The notes: generated by a model not told the origin, from the sequence alone. A stretch of DNA of 64,000 bases from Flavobacteriaceae bacterium (GCA_947451525.1 CANFZM010000002.1:1-64000); one strand, 5' to 3'. Positions 37,244 to 47,156 are shown, counted from the stretch's first letter. Numbers and translations: made by a program.

Positions 37244-37858
37244 ATGGGAAGATCCTATTTTCCAACGTCGGATGCTGCGCAATCCGCTTGGGCAAGCAAT
37301 TATAAACTTAAAATTGCAGAGGTTGCTTCTGCTCTTGGTTTGACACCAGAGCAAGCAGAAAAACAAATCGCAAATTGCGACAAAATTATGGGAGGTATCA
37401 GTAATGTGTCAGCCAAAAGAGCCGATTTAAAAGAGGCTATCGGAAAACGAAATGGAATAATTGCTACTAATGGAGAAGCATTGCGCGCAGACATTAGTAA
37501 CATTAAAACATTGCCTGGCTATACTGCGGGTATCGGTAGTGCGTTGGGTATTATTAGCGTTTCCTCCAGTACCGATTATGCCACCTTTAAACCAACATTA
37601 ATTATTGGGATGTTTGGTGGTAAGGTGCGTATTAAATTTAAAAAAATGGATACGGACGGTGTAAATATCTATCGCAAAAAAATAGATGCTTCCGAATGGT
37701 CTTTCTTAGCTAAAGCTAACAAGAGTCCGTACGATCAAAGTTTTATTTTGGAAGTGCCTGGACAAACTGAGATATGGCAGTATCGTGCCTATGGGGTTTT
37801 AAATGATATCGAGATAGGAAAACCAAGTGATATTATTCAGGTAGTTTATCTATTATAG
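37244..37858 (+). CDS. Hypothetical protein with possible C-terminal Fn3-like beta domain
   Basis: MGRSYFPTSDAAQSAWASNYKLKIAEVASALGLTPEQ...; C-terminal VRIKFKKMDTDGVNIYRKK ... WQYRAYGVLNDIEIGKPSDIIQV looks beta-rich. Confidence 0.7.
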   Translation: MGRSYFPTSDAAQSAWASNYKLKIAEVASALGLTPEQAEKQIANCDKIMGGISNVSAKRADLKEAIGKRNGIIATNGEALRADISNIKTLPGYTAGIGSALGIISVSSSTDYATFKPTLIIGMFGGKVRIKFKKMDTDGVNIYRKKIDASEWSFLAKANKSPYDQSFILEVPGQTEIWQYRAYGVLNDIEIGKPSDIIQVVYLL

Positions 37859-37885
37859 GTTGGAAAAAAATGTTGTGGAAAGAAA

Positions 37886-37910
37886 AGTAGGCGGGAGCCT
37901 ACTTTTTTTT
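37886..37910 (+). terminator. Rho-independent terminator
   Basis: agtaggcgggagcctactttttttt. Confidence 0.85.
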
Positions 37911-37966
37911 ATCTTAAAGTTACTCAATTGGTATAATTCAATTTATTTTTCTATAAATCCAAGGGT

Positions 37967-38169
37967 TTTAAAATAAAAATCCGAACCAATCCATCAATAT
38001 CCATTTTATCCGCGTTCCAATATTTCGCTTTAGCGAAAAGCCAAGCACCTTTTACCCAATCCAAAACTATGTTCTATAAGATTTAAAATAAAAATCCGAG
38101 CCAATCCATCAAAATCCGTTTCATCCGCGTTCCAATATTTCGCTTTAGCGAAAAGCCAAGCACCTTTCA
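37967..38169. repeat. Two direct copies of an 88-bp intergenic repeat with internal TTCGCTTTAGCGAA palindrome
   Basis: Copies 37967-38054 and 38082-38169: tttaaaataaaaatccgaRccaatccatcaaWatccRttt...ccgcgttccaatatttcgctttagcgaaaagccaagcacctttYa. Confidence 0.95.
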
Positions 38170-38237
38170 CAATTAAAATAAGGATTTATTAAAGTATTTA
38201 AAGCTATTGGAACTTTACATTAATTACTAAAAATAAT

Positions 38238-38654
38238 TTATGCTTTTTTCTCCATTTCTTCCAACATCCGAATGATTTTATCCAACTTATCTACTTCCAT
38301 AGAATTGAGTTGGATGGCAAGTGCTTCAATTTCAATCTTAGCATCAATATTGGTTTTGTAATCGGCTTGAGCCTGAACGCGATCTCTTTCGTTTTGACGG
38401 TTTTGAGCCATCATAATAATGGGAGCGGCATAGGCCGCTTGGGTAGAAAACAAAAGATTTAATAAAATGAAAGGGTAGGGATCCCAATGCGAAACATAAG
38501 CTATCAAATTCAATCCCATCCAAACTACTACTAAAATAGTTTGAATAATTATAAAAGACCACGAGCCCATTCCGTTAGCAACTGCATCGGCAACCCTGCT
38601 TCCTAAACTTAAACTAGCTTTGTGTTGTTCGTGCCAATTTTTAGGTAATTCCAT
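38238..38654 (-). CDS. DUF1003 domain-containing membrane protein
   Basis: RVADAVANGMGSWSFIIIQTILVVVWMGLN...DPYPFILLNLLFSTQAAYAAPIIMMAQNRQNERDR. Confidence 0.92.
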   Translation of the reverse strand: MELPKNWHEQHKASLSLGSRVADAVANGMGSWSFIIIQTILVVVWMGLNLIAYVSHWDPYPFILLNLLFSTQAAYAAPIIMMAQNRQNERDRVQAQADYKTNIDAKIEIEALAIQLNSMEVDKLDKIIRMLEEMEKKA

Positions 38655-38807
38655 ATTTTTTTGTTGAAAGATAGTAATAATAGTTCAGCTCTATATCAAA
38701 GAGGTTATTAATAATTTAGGTTATGAATCCAACTGAATTTTACCGCAATACATTGGATATTAAGATAAAATAAAGTATTTTTGTTGCAAATTTTAACTTT
38801 ACAAATA

Positions 38808-40001
38808 ATGAATTTCCCCAAATTAGTATTATCCCTTTTCGTATTGGCTGCAGTAACAACTGTAAAGGCCCAAAGTGTTTCTTCTCAAATGGTAGAATTT
38901 CAAATGTTGAAAGCGCCAAAAAATCCAATTGATGCTGCTTCTAGGCTATTGAAAGTAACCGTTACTTCTCCGTATAGTTTGAAAACAGAAGATGTAGTTG
39001 CACAATCGAAAGTAGATTTTCAAAATGCTTTAAAAAACTACAACCAAACGGTTGCAGATAGCGAAAAAGAGTTCCAACAAAAATTGGTAGATTACAATCA
39101 AGAAGTTGCTAAGGCTAAAGAAAAATTTGAATTGGAATCGGCTGAATTCAAAAAATTATCCATGTTGGAGCGTTTAACAATGACCGATCAAGGTAAAAAC
39201 CCACATTTGGTTACTCCTACAAAACCATTGTATTACAAACCACAACCTCCTGTTTACAGAGATCCAAACTTAAACGACTATATCATTGTAGATAATAATG
39301 TATTGGCTTCGCAAGTAACTATTGCTGGTTTTTCTCGTGACGGAAATTATGTGGATGTTAATTTAGACATTCAAAAATTGAATTTTCAAGATAACGCCGG
39401 ACAAACTTTTGCCAACCAACCAACTAAATTGGTTGTAAAAGTAAACGGAGTAGAAAAAATCAATACTACCTTCTTTAAAGATTTTGCTTTTATTTCTTCT
39501 GCACCAACAAATAACATCAACAAACCATTAGAAGAAAAAAATCACTTGAACAAAGTTATGGCTTTCATCAACCAATATCTTAATGATAATTTTGGATACC
39601 AAAGTATGCGAGGTACCGTGAAACTTCAAAGTGTAAAAAATAAAGGGAAATACGATGATTTGGAAAGAGCAGACATTAATGTTACTACCAACTTAAGAAA
39701 GTTAAACCCACAAAATCCTGAAATAACTGCTGTTGCAATGACTAACATGCAAAAAGGAATTGATATCTGGAAAGAAACGTTAACCAAAATTGCTTATAAA
39801 GATAAAAATGCCGATTTCAACAATAAAATTGCGGAATTTGTATATTTCAACTTAATCCGTTTGAACATTGCTTTGGGTAAAAAGACAGAGGCTGAAAAAT
39901 ATTTAAACGAATTTCAAGAGAATCAAATTTATATGAAATTGTCTTATGACGATCAAAATGAATTGAAATCTTTAGAAACTTCTATTTACAATTCTAAATA
40001 A
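38808..40001 (+). CDS. Hypothetical exported protein
   Basis: Start re-set to MNFPKLVLSLFVLAAVTTVKAQ (signal peptide). Confidence 0.75.
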   Translation: MNFPKLVLSLFVLAAVTTVKAQSVSSQMVEFQMLKAPKNPIDAASRLLKVTVTSPYSLKTEDVVAQSKVDFQNALKNYNQTVADSEKEFQQKLVDYNQEVAKAKEKFELESAEFKKLSMLERLTMTDQGKNPHLVTPTKPLYYKPQPPVYRDPNLNDYIIVDNNVLASQVTIAGFSRDGNYVDVNLDIQKLNFQDNAGQTFANQPTKLVVKVNGVEKINTTFFKDFAFISSAPTNNINKPLEEKNHLNKVMAFINQYLNDNFGYQSMRGTVKLQSVKNKGKYDDLERADINVTTNLRKLNPQNPEITAVAMTNMQKGIDIWKETLTKIAYKDKNADFNNKIAEFVYFNLIRLNIALGKKTEAEKYLNEFQENQIYMKLSYDDQNELKSLETSIYNSK

Positions 40002-40007
40002 TAAACT

Positions 40008-40042
40008 GGGGTAAAGCAGCTACTGTTTTACCCTTTTTTTTA
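40008..40042 (+). terminator. Rho-independent terminator
   Basis: gggtaaagcagctactgttttaccctttttttt. Confidence 0.75.
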
Positions 40043-40295
40043 TTCTAAAATTGGCATTTACGAAAGCAAAATTGGGTTAATCTGTACAGCTTTTGTCTAT
40101 CCGACGAAGCAAATCCCCTAACGTAAGTAACTAATGCGATTGCTGCTCTAGTTCGCTATGCTCGTGCCCTCTTTCGTAAGAAGGACAACAAAACTAACAA
40201 AATTTGTTTTCTACAAATGCTTTAAATAATAGAATAAGTATAAAAATTACAAAAAGCAATTTCAACGAAACTTTAAATAACCTAAAAAATTACCA

Positions 40296-41708
40296 ATGAA
40301 TATTAAAATTTTTACCAGTTTGGCTTTACTAGTAGTTTCTAGTTTAATGGCACAAAGTAAAGTAGAGTGGGGTACCAAGTTTGATGTGGATACCAAAAAC
40401 GAGCAAGACCTGCAATTGGTTATGAAAGATAACTACAATTACTATATGGCTTCTGTGGTTAACCATGACGGAATGTTGGCTCAAAACCAAGTGATTATTA
40501 GAAAGTTTGATCAAAGAAATCAATTGGTGAATACCTTCACGCAAAACTTTCCGTTAGCAGATATGTTCACTTTGCATTTCTACAAAGGAAGTTTCCAATT
40601 GGGAGATACTAAATTTGTAGTTTTCACCCATTCGTATTCTAATAAAACCAAAAAAGCACAGTTAGACAAAATTGTTTTTGATAAAACTACTGGAACTTTT
40701 ACTACCACTACGCTTTTTGAATACCCAATACTTTCTTTGTCTAAATCGGGAGACATCTATACGATGCGTTCGGAAAACGGAAAATATATTGGAATTGTAT
40801 TTCAAAAATATGGAACGAAGAAAGATCCAGAAGAAAGCGATTGTATTGTTTTAGACGGGGCTACCTTGGACGAAGTTTGGAAAAAAACTATTTCTTTTCC
40901 AGCAGAATCCAATACGAATGAAAGAGTGCTTACCAATTCTGGTAGATTTGCATTCGTAAGAACCATCAAAGAAGTCGGTTACAACCATGTTTTAGCCATG
41001 GTAGATGCTAACGGTATTGAAAATAAAGATTTTGGTGCCGTTATCAAACTTCAAAAACCTATTGCAATTTCTATTGGAACCCAAGATTATCTTGTTGCCT
41101 TTAATTATCCCGCAAAAGGAATCCGTAGAGGCGATTATGGTTATTTAATGCTGTACGATATTCAATTGGGTAAAATGCTACAAAATAATGATATAGATGG
41201 ATTTAATAGTATCAAAGATCTTAATCAAGTAGTGTTTAGAAATGTAACTATCCAAAATAACGAAATTCAGTTGTTTTCAGATTGTAAATACCAAGCGGGT
41301 ACTATGCCAGATCCTGCATTCCCAAATACTAGTTTTACAATTCCTTTATACAGATTTGGTCATTCTAGCGTTATTGTTCTTGGAATGGATGGGAAATTTA
41401 AGAAAAAAATTAATTTAGGTGATGAAACTAATATCTATAATGATTCTTTCGGTTTGCTTAAAAACCGTGGTGATTATTATATCAATTTAGGGTATCACGG
41501 TGGTTTCTTTAAATTAAACTCTCCTAACTTAGATACTAGAGAAACTAAAATATCTTTAGATTATAATTCGGAGTTTAGAGATTATCAATATGGCGAATAC
41601 ATCAACCAACTTTTCACTTATTTTCCAGATAGAAATGCCATGTTGTTTGCTAAACGATTTACTGATGGTAAAATGATTTTTGTAAGTTATAATGATGTAA
41701 AACTATAA
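40296..41708 (+). CDS. Hypothetical exported protein
   Basis: Signal peptide MNIKIFTSLALLVVSSLMAQS; 470 aa. Confidence 0.75.
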   Translation: MNIKIFTSLALLVVSSLMAQSKVEWGTKFDVDTKNEQDLQLVMKDNYNYYMASVVNHDGMLAQNQVIIRKFDQRNQLVNTFTQNFPLADMFTLHFYKGSFQLGDTKFVVFTHSYSNKTKKAQLDKIVFDKTTGTFTTTTLFEYPILSLSKSGDIYTMRSENGKYIGIVFQKYGTKKDPEESDCIVLDGATLDEVWKKTISFPAESNTNERVLTNSGRFAFVRTIKEVGYNHVLAMVDANGIENKDFGAVIKLQKPIAISIGTQDYLVAFNYPAKGIRRGDYGYLMLYDIQLGKMLQNNDIDGFNSIKDLNQVVFRNVTIQNNEIQLFSDCKYQAGTMPDPAFPNTSFTIPLYRFGHSSVIVLGMDGKFKKKINLGDETNIYNDSFGLLKNRGDYYINLGYHGGFFKLNSPNLDTRETKISLDYNSEFRDYQYGEYINQLFTYFPDRNAMLFAKRFTDGKMIFVSYNDVKL

Positions 41709-41736
41709 GTTACTCACCAATATAATTGCAACAAAA

Positions 41737-41770
41737 AAATCCGGATTACGATAAGTAAATCCGGATTTTT
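41737..41770 (+). terminator. Rho-independent terminator
   Basis: aaatccggattacgataagtaaatccggattttt. Confidence 0.85.
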
Positions 41771-41803
41771 CATGATTAATGATTTGTAAATCTATGGGTT
41801 ATT

Positions 41804-43897
41804 TTATTTCTGGTATTTCTTTTTCTTTAGCAAATAGGATGCTGTTTGATAATACGAAATAGTTTCCTTGATTAAATCGGTTCGTTCTTTTTCCAAAGGC
41901 TTTTGATCGTAATACAATTGAAAATCAGGTTCTATTCCTTCTTTTGGTTGCAGTGTTAATTGGAACTGTTTGGCTTTTTTAACTGGTGAAATAATCGTCA
42001 ATACATTGTCTTTTATCAATCCTAAATCTTGGTAAGTTGCAATTAAAGCACGCGGTTTATAATCAGGTTTAAGAACGTCTTGTCCGTAAAATTTGCTATC
42101 ATACTTGAAGTTCAATAATCCAAATAAAGTAGGCATTACATCAATTTGCGACATCAAATTAGTGTACCGTTTTGGCGCTACAAATCCTGGTGCATAGATC
42201 ATAGCAGGAATTCTATATTTATCTGCTGGAAGTTCGGTTTTGCCAGAACTAGAAGCACAATGGTCAGCAAGAATTACAAATACTGTATTTTTAAACCAAG
42301 GTTGTTTTTCTGCCATAGCAAAGAATTTTCTAAGCGCATAATCGGTATATTTTACGCCACCTTCCCGAGATTTTGCATGCGAATCAATATCAATTTTTCC
42401 ATCAGGATAGGTAAAAGGTCGGTGGTTGCTTACGGTCATCCAATGGTTAAAGAAGGGTTTGCCCGAACTTGCTTCTTGGTTCATCACCTGGATTGCTTTG
42501 TTGGCCATATCTTCATCACAAACGCCCCAAATATTTGCAAAAGAAATTTCATTGGGTTGGAACGCTTTTTTATCTACAATATCATAACCATTTCCAGAAA
42601 AGAAATCGCCCATATTATCAAAATACGCATCCCCACCATACAAGAATTTAGTAGCATATCCTCTTTGTTTGAAAATACTTCCTGTAGAAAATTTGTTTTT
42701 ATTATCTACCCGCTTCACCACGCTTTCGCCAGCAGTAGGAGGGAAGCACAAAGTAACAGCTTCTAATCCACGAACGGTGCGGTTTCCAACAGCATACAGA
42801 TTGGTAAATAACAAACTTTGGGTAGCCAAAGAATCTATAAAAGGAGTGATTTTTTGATCGTTCCCGTAAGCCTTTAAGAAATCGGCGCTGTAACTTTCAA
42901 TTGTAATTAGCACTACATTTTTATGATTTTCGGCAGCAGCACTATTAATTTGTCTTAGGGAACTATCTCTACCAATACCTGGAATTTGCTTTTGCAGTAA
43001 TGCAAAAGCTTCTTTTTCCGGAAGGGTTTTGTAGAATTTATCGTAATCCAATTCACTATTCATAAACGCCAAATAGAATCGGTAAAGTCCATTGGCTTGT
43101 AATTCATTGGCAAACACATTAGTCGAATTTTGTAGTTTAGCAACCGCAGGAATTATAAATAAGGATATTACAAATAAGAAAGCGTAAAGTCCGAAATTCT
43201 TGATTTTTTCCAATCCATTTGGAAGATGGTCTAAATAATTGCTAGATCTTTTTATGATAAAAATAGTTGCAATCAAAGACACAAGCCCAACTCCTATAAA
43301 CAAAGGGACTACAGGATAGGATTCCATAATATTTCCAATTACAGTATTGGTGTAAACCAAATAATCTACCGCAATAAAGTTGTAACGTACCCCAAATTCA
43401 TTCCAAAAAAAGAATTCACTAACTGCATTTTGTACAATGACCAATACAAAAATAAATATCGTAATAGAATACAGTGCAAATCGGATTTTACTTCTGTATT
43501 TAGGTAGAAATAATAACAAACCGAATAAAACTGTTTTTAATGCAATAAAGGAAATTCCAATTTCTGGCAACGAACCACCATATTCATGCAGTATCGATTT
43601 TCCAGAAATGGCATATAGTAATAGTAAAACCAAGCCACCAAAGAAAATATATCCCCAAGGTTTATCAAATTTAGAATTGGATAAAAACAATAAATACAAC
43701 CAAAGTAAAACGCTTGCAACTAGAAATACAAAAGCATCGGAAACTAATCCTAGTACAAATATTTTGATACTATCAATAACTGTGAAGCTAGTTTGGGTAA
43801 TTGGATGAAAAAGAAGTACAACTCTTGTAATAAAACTTATTAGTATATAAAACAAAGCCAGATTATAAAAGGGAGATTTTTTTTGAAATAATTGCAT
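41804..43897 (-). CDS. LTA synthase family (sulfatase-fold) membrane protein
   Basis: Multi-TM N-terminus; NVVLITIESYSADFLKAYG, AVGNRTVRGLEAV, FVILADHCASSSGKTELP. Confidence 0.9.
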   Translation of the reverse strand: MQLFQKKSPFYNLALFYILISFITRVVLLFHPITQTSFTVIDSIKIFVLGLVSDAFVFLVASVLLWLYLLFLSNSKFDKPWGYIFFGGLVLLLLYAISGKSILHEYGGSLPEIGISFIALKTVLFGLLLFLPKYRSKIRFALYSITIFIFVLVIVQNAVSEFFFWNEFGVRYNFIAVDYLVYTNTVIGNIMESYPVVPLFIGVGLVSLIATIFIIKRSSNYLDHLPNGLEKIKNFGLYAFLFVISLFIIPAVAKLQNSTNVFANELQANGLYRFYLAFMNSELDYDKFYKTLPEKEAFALLQKQIPGIGRDSSLRQINSAAAENHKNVVLITIESYSADFLKAYGNDQKITPFIDSLATQSLLFTNLYAVGNRTVRGLEAVTLCFPPTAGESVVKRVDNKNKFSTGSIFKQRGYATKFLYGGDAYFDNMGDFFSGNGYDIVDKKAFQPNEISFANIWGVCDEDMANKAIQVMNQEASSGKPFFNHWMTVSNHRPFTYPDGKIDIDSHAKSREGGVKYTDYALRKFFAMAEKQPWFKNTVFVILADHCASSSGKTELPADKYRIPAMIYAPGFVAPKRYTNLMSQIDVMPTLFGLLNFKYDSKFYGQDVLKPDYKPRALIATYQDLGLIKDNVLTIISPVKKAKQFQLTLQPKEGIEPDFQLYYDQKPLEKERTDLIKETISYYQTASYLLKKKKYQK

Positions 43898-44077
43898 TGT
43901 TACTATTTTTTACAAATGTATAAAAAATAGTCCTCTTTAAAAGTAGTTAACGGTAAATTAAGATTCTCTTAAAATCAAGCAACATTAACATTAATTTATA
44001 CTAATAATATTCGATTATCGTTAGGTTTACAAGCAAAAGAAGTCTTTGTATTTTAGAATTAAAAAAAACATTAAATC

Positions 44078-44521
44078 ATGAAAAAACAAGTAGTAATTAC
44101 TTTCTTTATTGCATTCTTTTCTGTTATTGTTAATGCACAGCAATGGAAAACCAATTTTGAAGAAGCTAAAACCGAAGCTAAAGCACAAAATAAACGAATA
44201 GTTTTAGTTTTTTCGGGTTCTGATTGGTGTGGGCCTTGTATAAAATTAGATAAAACAGTTTGGCAATCGGCAGAATTTAATAAGTATGCCAAAGATAATT
44301 ATGTTTTGTATCGTGCCGATTTTCCTAAGAAAAAAGCCAATCAATTGCCAGAAGAATTGCGAAAACAAAATTTAGCTTTAGCAGAAAAATATAATGAAGA
44401 TGGAAATTATCCATTTGTTTTGCTATTAGATAGCGATGGAAAAGTATTAGGTGTTTTAGGATATTTAGATTTAGAAGCCTCAGAATACCTAGACAGAATT
44501 AAAGAATTAGATAAAAAATAA
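44078..44521 (+). CDS. Exported thioredoxin-family protein
   Basis: Signal peptide; VLVFSGSDWCGPCIKLDKTVW (WCGPC). Confidence 0.88.
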   Translation: MKKQVVITFFIAFFSVIVNAQQWKTNFEEAKTEAKAQNKRIVLVFSGSDWCGPCIKLDKTVWQSAEFNKYAKDNYVLYRADFPKKKANQLPEELRKQNLALAEKYNEDGNYPFVLLLDSDGKVLGVLGYLDLEASEYLDRIKELDKK

Positions 44522-45511
44522 ATGAAGAAAATAGGATTTTTATTACTACTTTTAAGTGTTAGTTCACTTTCTGCACAAGTAATCCATAAAAGAGTTCTAA
44601 GCTTACTTGGAAGCCCCTTTGAGATTACTTTGGTAGGAAAAGACACCATCGAAGTCAATGAAAATATAGACATTGGTGTTGCCGAAGTAAGACGAATAGA
44701 AAATTTAATTTCCGATTGGATTCCGACTACCCCAATATCTGAAATCAATAGAAATGCAGGAATAAAGCCAATTAAAGTTTCAGAAGAATTGTATAATTTG
44801 GTAGATAGAGCAATAAAAATTTCAATGATTACCGATGGAGCTTTTGATATTAGTTATGCATCGATGGATAAAATTTGGAAATTTGATGGGAGCATGAAAG
44901 AAATGCCATCAGAGGCAGCCATAAAAGAATCGGTTTCTAAAGTTGGGTATAAGAATATTATTTTAGACAAAAAAAATAGCACTATTTTTTTAAAATTACC
45001 TGGAATGAAACTCGGTTTAGGAGGAATAGGGCAGGGTTACATTGCTGATACGGTTGCTATTTTGTTAAAATCAAAAGGGGTAACCTCTGGAATTATTAAT
45101 GTTTCTGGGGATATCAGCACTTGGGGAAAACAACCTAATGGCCAACAATGGAAAGTTGGAATCAAAAATCCAATGAATAAAAATAAGATATTTGCAATGT
45201 TTCCGCTAGAAGATTCTGCTGTGGAAACATCTGGAAGTTATGAGAAATATGTGATTTTTAACGGAATTCGATATTCTCATATTATTGATACTCGAACAGG
45301 GTATCCTGCACAAGGTTTGGTGAGTGTTTCGGTTTTTGCAAAAACCACCGAAGTTGCAGATGCACTTGCAACTGGAGTTTTTGTTTTAGGAAAAGAAAAA
45401 GGAATGGCTTTAGTTAATAGATTACCCGGAATTGGTTGCATTATGGTAGACGATACCGGAAAAGTAACTTCTTCTAATAATATAGATTTAAAAAATTACA
45501 AAAATTATTAA
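44522..45511 (+). CDS. apbE: FAD:protein FMN transferase
   Basis: LGGIGQGYIADTVAILLKSKGVTSGIINVSGDIS; YSHIIDTRTGYPAQG. Confidence 0.92.
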   Translation: MKKIGFLLLLLSVSSLSAQVIHKRVLSLLGSPFEITLVGKDTIEVNENIDIGVAEVRRIENLISDWIPTTPISEINRNAGIKPIKVSEELYNLVDRAIKISMITDGAFDISYASMDKIWKFDGSMKEMPSEAAIKESVSKVGYKNIILDKKNSTIFLKLPGMKLGLGGIGQGYIADTVAILLKSKGVTSGIINVSGDISTWGKQPNGQQWKVGIKNPMNKNKIFAMFPLEDSAVETSGSYEKYVIFNGIRYSHIIDTRTGYPAQGLVSVSVFAKTTEVADALATGVFVLGKEKGMALVNRLPGIGCIMVDDTGKVTSSNNIDLKNYKNY

Positions 45512-45518
45512 GTATTTA

Positions 45519-45713
45519 GTGTTGTTAGTATTTGCTGCTTCGATGACTTCTTGCGTAGCCGTAAAAGAGTATGAAAAAGAGTTAATTAATGATCCTGAAA
45601 TGAAACTAGGAGCAAGATCTTCAGAGAAGTATGAAGTTACTTTTCAAGTTTACAGAGAAGCTGCTGCAGGCGCTAACGGAGGAAAATCGGGTGGAGGCTG
45701 TGGCTGTAATTAA
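45519..45713 (+). CDS. DUF4266 domain lipoprotein (start uncertain, may lie upstream)
   Basis: MTSCVAVKEYEKELINDPEMKLGARSSEKYEVTFQVYREAAAGANGGKSGGGCGCN; between apbE and a DUF3570 gene. Confidence 0.82.
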   Translation: MLLVFAASMTSCVAVKEYEKELINDPEMKLGARSSEKYEVTFQVYREAAAGANGGKSGGGCGCN

Positions 45714-45716
45714 TTT

Positions 45717-47147
45717 ATGAAAAAGCAACTATCACTTTTAGTTTTATTTATTTCATTGGTTTCTTTTTCGCAAGAAAAGACAAAGGACACGGTCGTGAAA
45801 TTCAAAAAAGCAGTTTTGGAAAGTACTGAAGCCGATATTTTAATGAGTTATTACAAGCAAGACGGAATTCACTCGGCAGTTTCAGGAGGAATGGGGTCGG
45901 AAAAATTATCCGATTTCGCCACCAATATTGTAGTCGCAGTTCCAATGAATGATGATGATGTATTAACTATTGATACGGGTATTTCGGCTTATACTTCGGC
46001 TTCTTCCAGCAACATCAATCCATTTAATAGCAATAGTACAAGTTCTGGGGCTTCTGGACATTCTACCACTACAACCTCGCCTCCTGTTGGAACTCCTTGG
46101 TTGGCTTCATCAGGGGCTTCGGCTTCCGATCAATTAATTACTTTGAGTGGTAATTATAGCCATAGCAGTAATAATAGAAATTTTATTTGGAATGCCGATA
46201 TTTCGGTTTCCAATGAATACGATTATACTTCTTTTGGTTTTGGGGGAGGTATCACTAAATTATTCAACAAGAAAAATACCGAGTTGAGTTTGAAAACCAA
46301 TATTTATTTAGATAAATGGCGACCAATTTACCCAACCGAATTACATGAATATGCTAAGTATGGTAGTACTTTTCAGTACAATGGCTATTTAGCAGGAGTT
46401 ACTATAATGAATGAAAATGGCGCTGCTAGTACTTTGTATAAACCAATAAAATTTACAACATTAGATATAGAAAAAAGAAATTCGTATTCGGCTTCTTTTA
46501 GTTTTTCGCAAATAGTATCGCGTAAATTACAGTTCTCTTTATTCTTTGATTTGTTGCGTCAAGAAGGTTTATTATCTACCCCATACCAACGAATTTATTT
46601 TGCCGATGTGGCCAATTATTATATAGGACAGAAACAGTACATCCCAAATTATGAATCTTCATCCAATGTTGGGGTATATCGGTTAGCAGATGATATTGAG
46701 CGTTTGCCAGGTACAAGAGTGAAATTTCCTATTGGAATTAGAGCCAATTATTATATAAATGAAAAGTTTAAATTAAGAACCTATTATCGCTACTATACAG
46801 ATGATTGGGGTATTAATGCGCAAACGTTTAATGTTGAAATTCCGATTAAAATAAACGATAAGTACACGGTTTATCCTATGTATCGTTATTATACACAAAA
46901 TGCTTCTAAATATTTTGCACCATTTGAACAACATCTTTCCACAGAGATATTTTATACCTCCGATTACGATTTATCTAAGTTCAATAGTAATCAATATGGG
47001 TTTGGTGCAACCTATTTAGATATTTTTACTAATTTTAAACTTTTTGGTTTCGGTTTGAAAAATATTGACTTTAGATATAATAATTACCAACGAAATGATG
47101 GCTTAAAAGCCAATATTGTTACCTTTAACTTTAAATTTGTATTATAA
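45717..47147 (+). CDS. DUF3570 domain outer-membrane protein
   Basis: Signal peptide; beta-barrel-like alternation; QDGIHSAVSGGMGSEKLSDFATNIVVAVPMNDDDVLTIDTGISAYTSASSSNI. Confidence 0.85.
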   Translation: MKKQLSLLVLFISLVSFSQEKTKDTVVKFKKAVLESTEADILMSYYKQDGIHSAVSGGMGSEKLSDFATNIVVAVPMNDDDVLTIDTGISAYTSASSSNINPFNSNSTSSGASGHSTTTTSPPVGTPWLASSGASASDQLITLSGNYSHSSNNRNFIWNADISVSNEYDYTSFGFGGGITKLFNKKNTELSLKTNIYLDKWRPIYPTELHEYAKYGSTFQYNGYLAGVTIMNENGAASTLYKPIKFTTLDIEKRNSYSASFSFSQIVSRKLQFSLFFDLLRQEGLLSTPYQRIYFADVANYYIGQKQYIPNYESSSNVGVYRLADDIERLPGTRVKFPIGIRANYYINEKFKLRTYYRYYTDDWGINAQTFNVEIPIKINDKYTVYPMYRYYTQNASKYFAPFEQHLSTEIFYTSDYDLSKFNSNQYGFGATYLDIFTNFKLFGFGLKNIDFRYNNYQRNDGLKANIVTFNFKFVL

Positions 47148-47156
47148 ATAACTTTT

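Noticed and set aside
42146-42766. 206-aa plus-strand ORF antisense to the LTA-synthase-like gene
   Set aside because: Fully overlaps a clearly coding minus-strand gene with recognisable motifs; translation is low-complexity and unlike a real protein.
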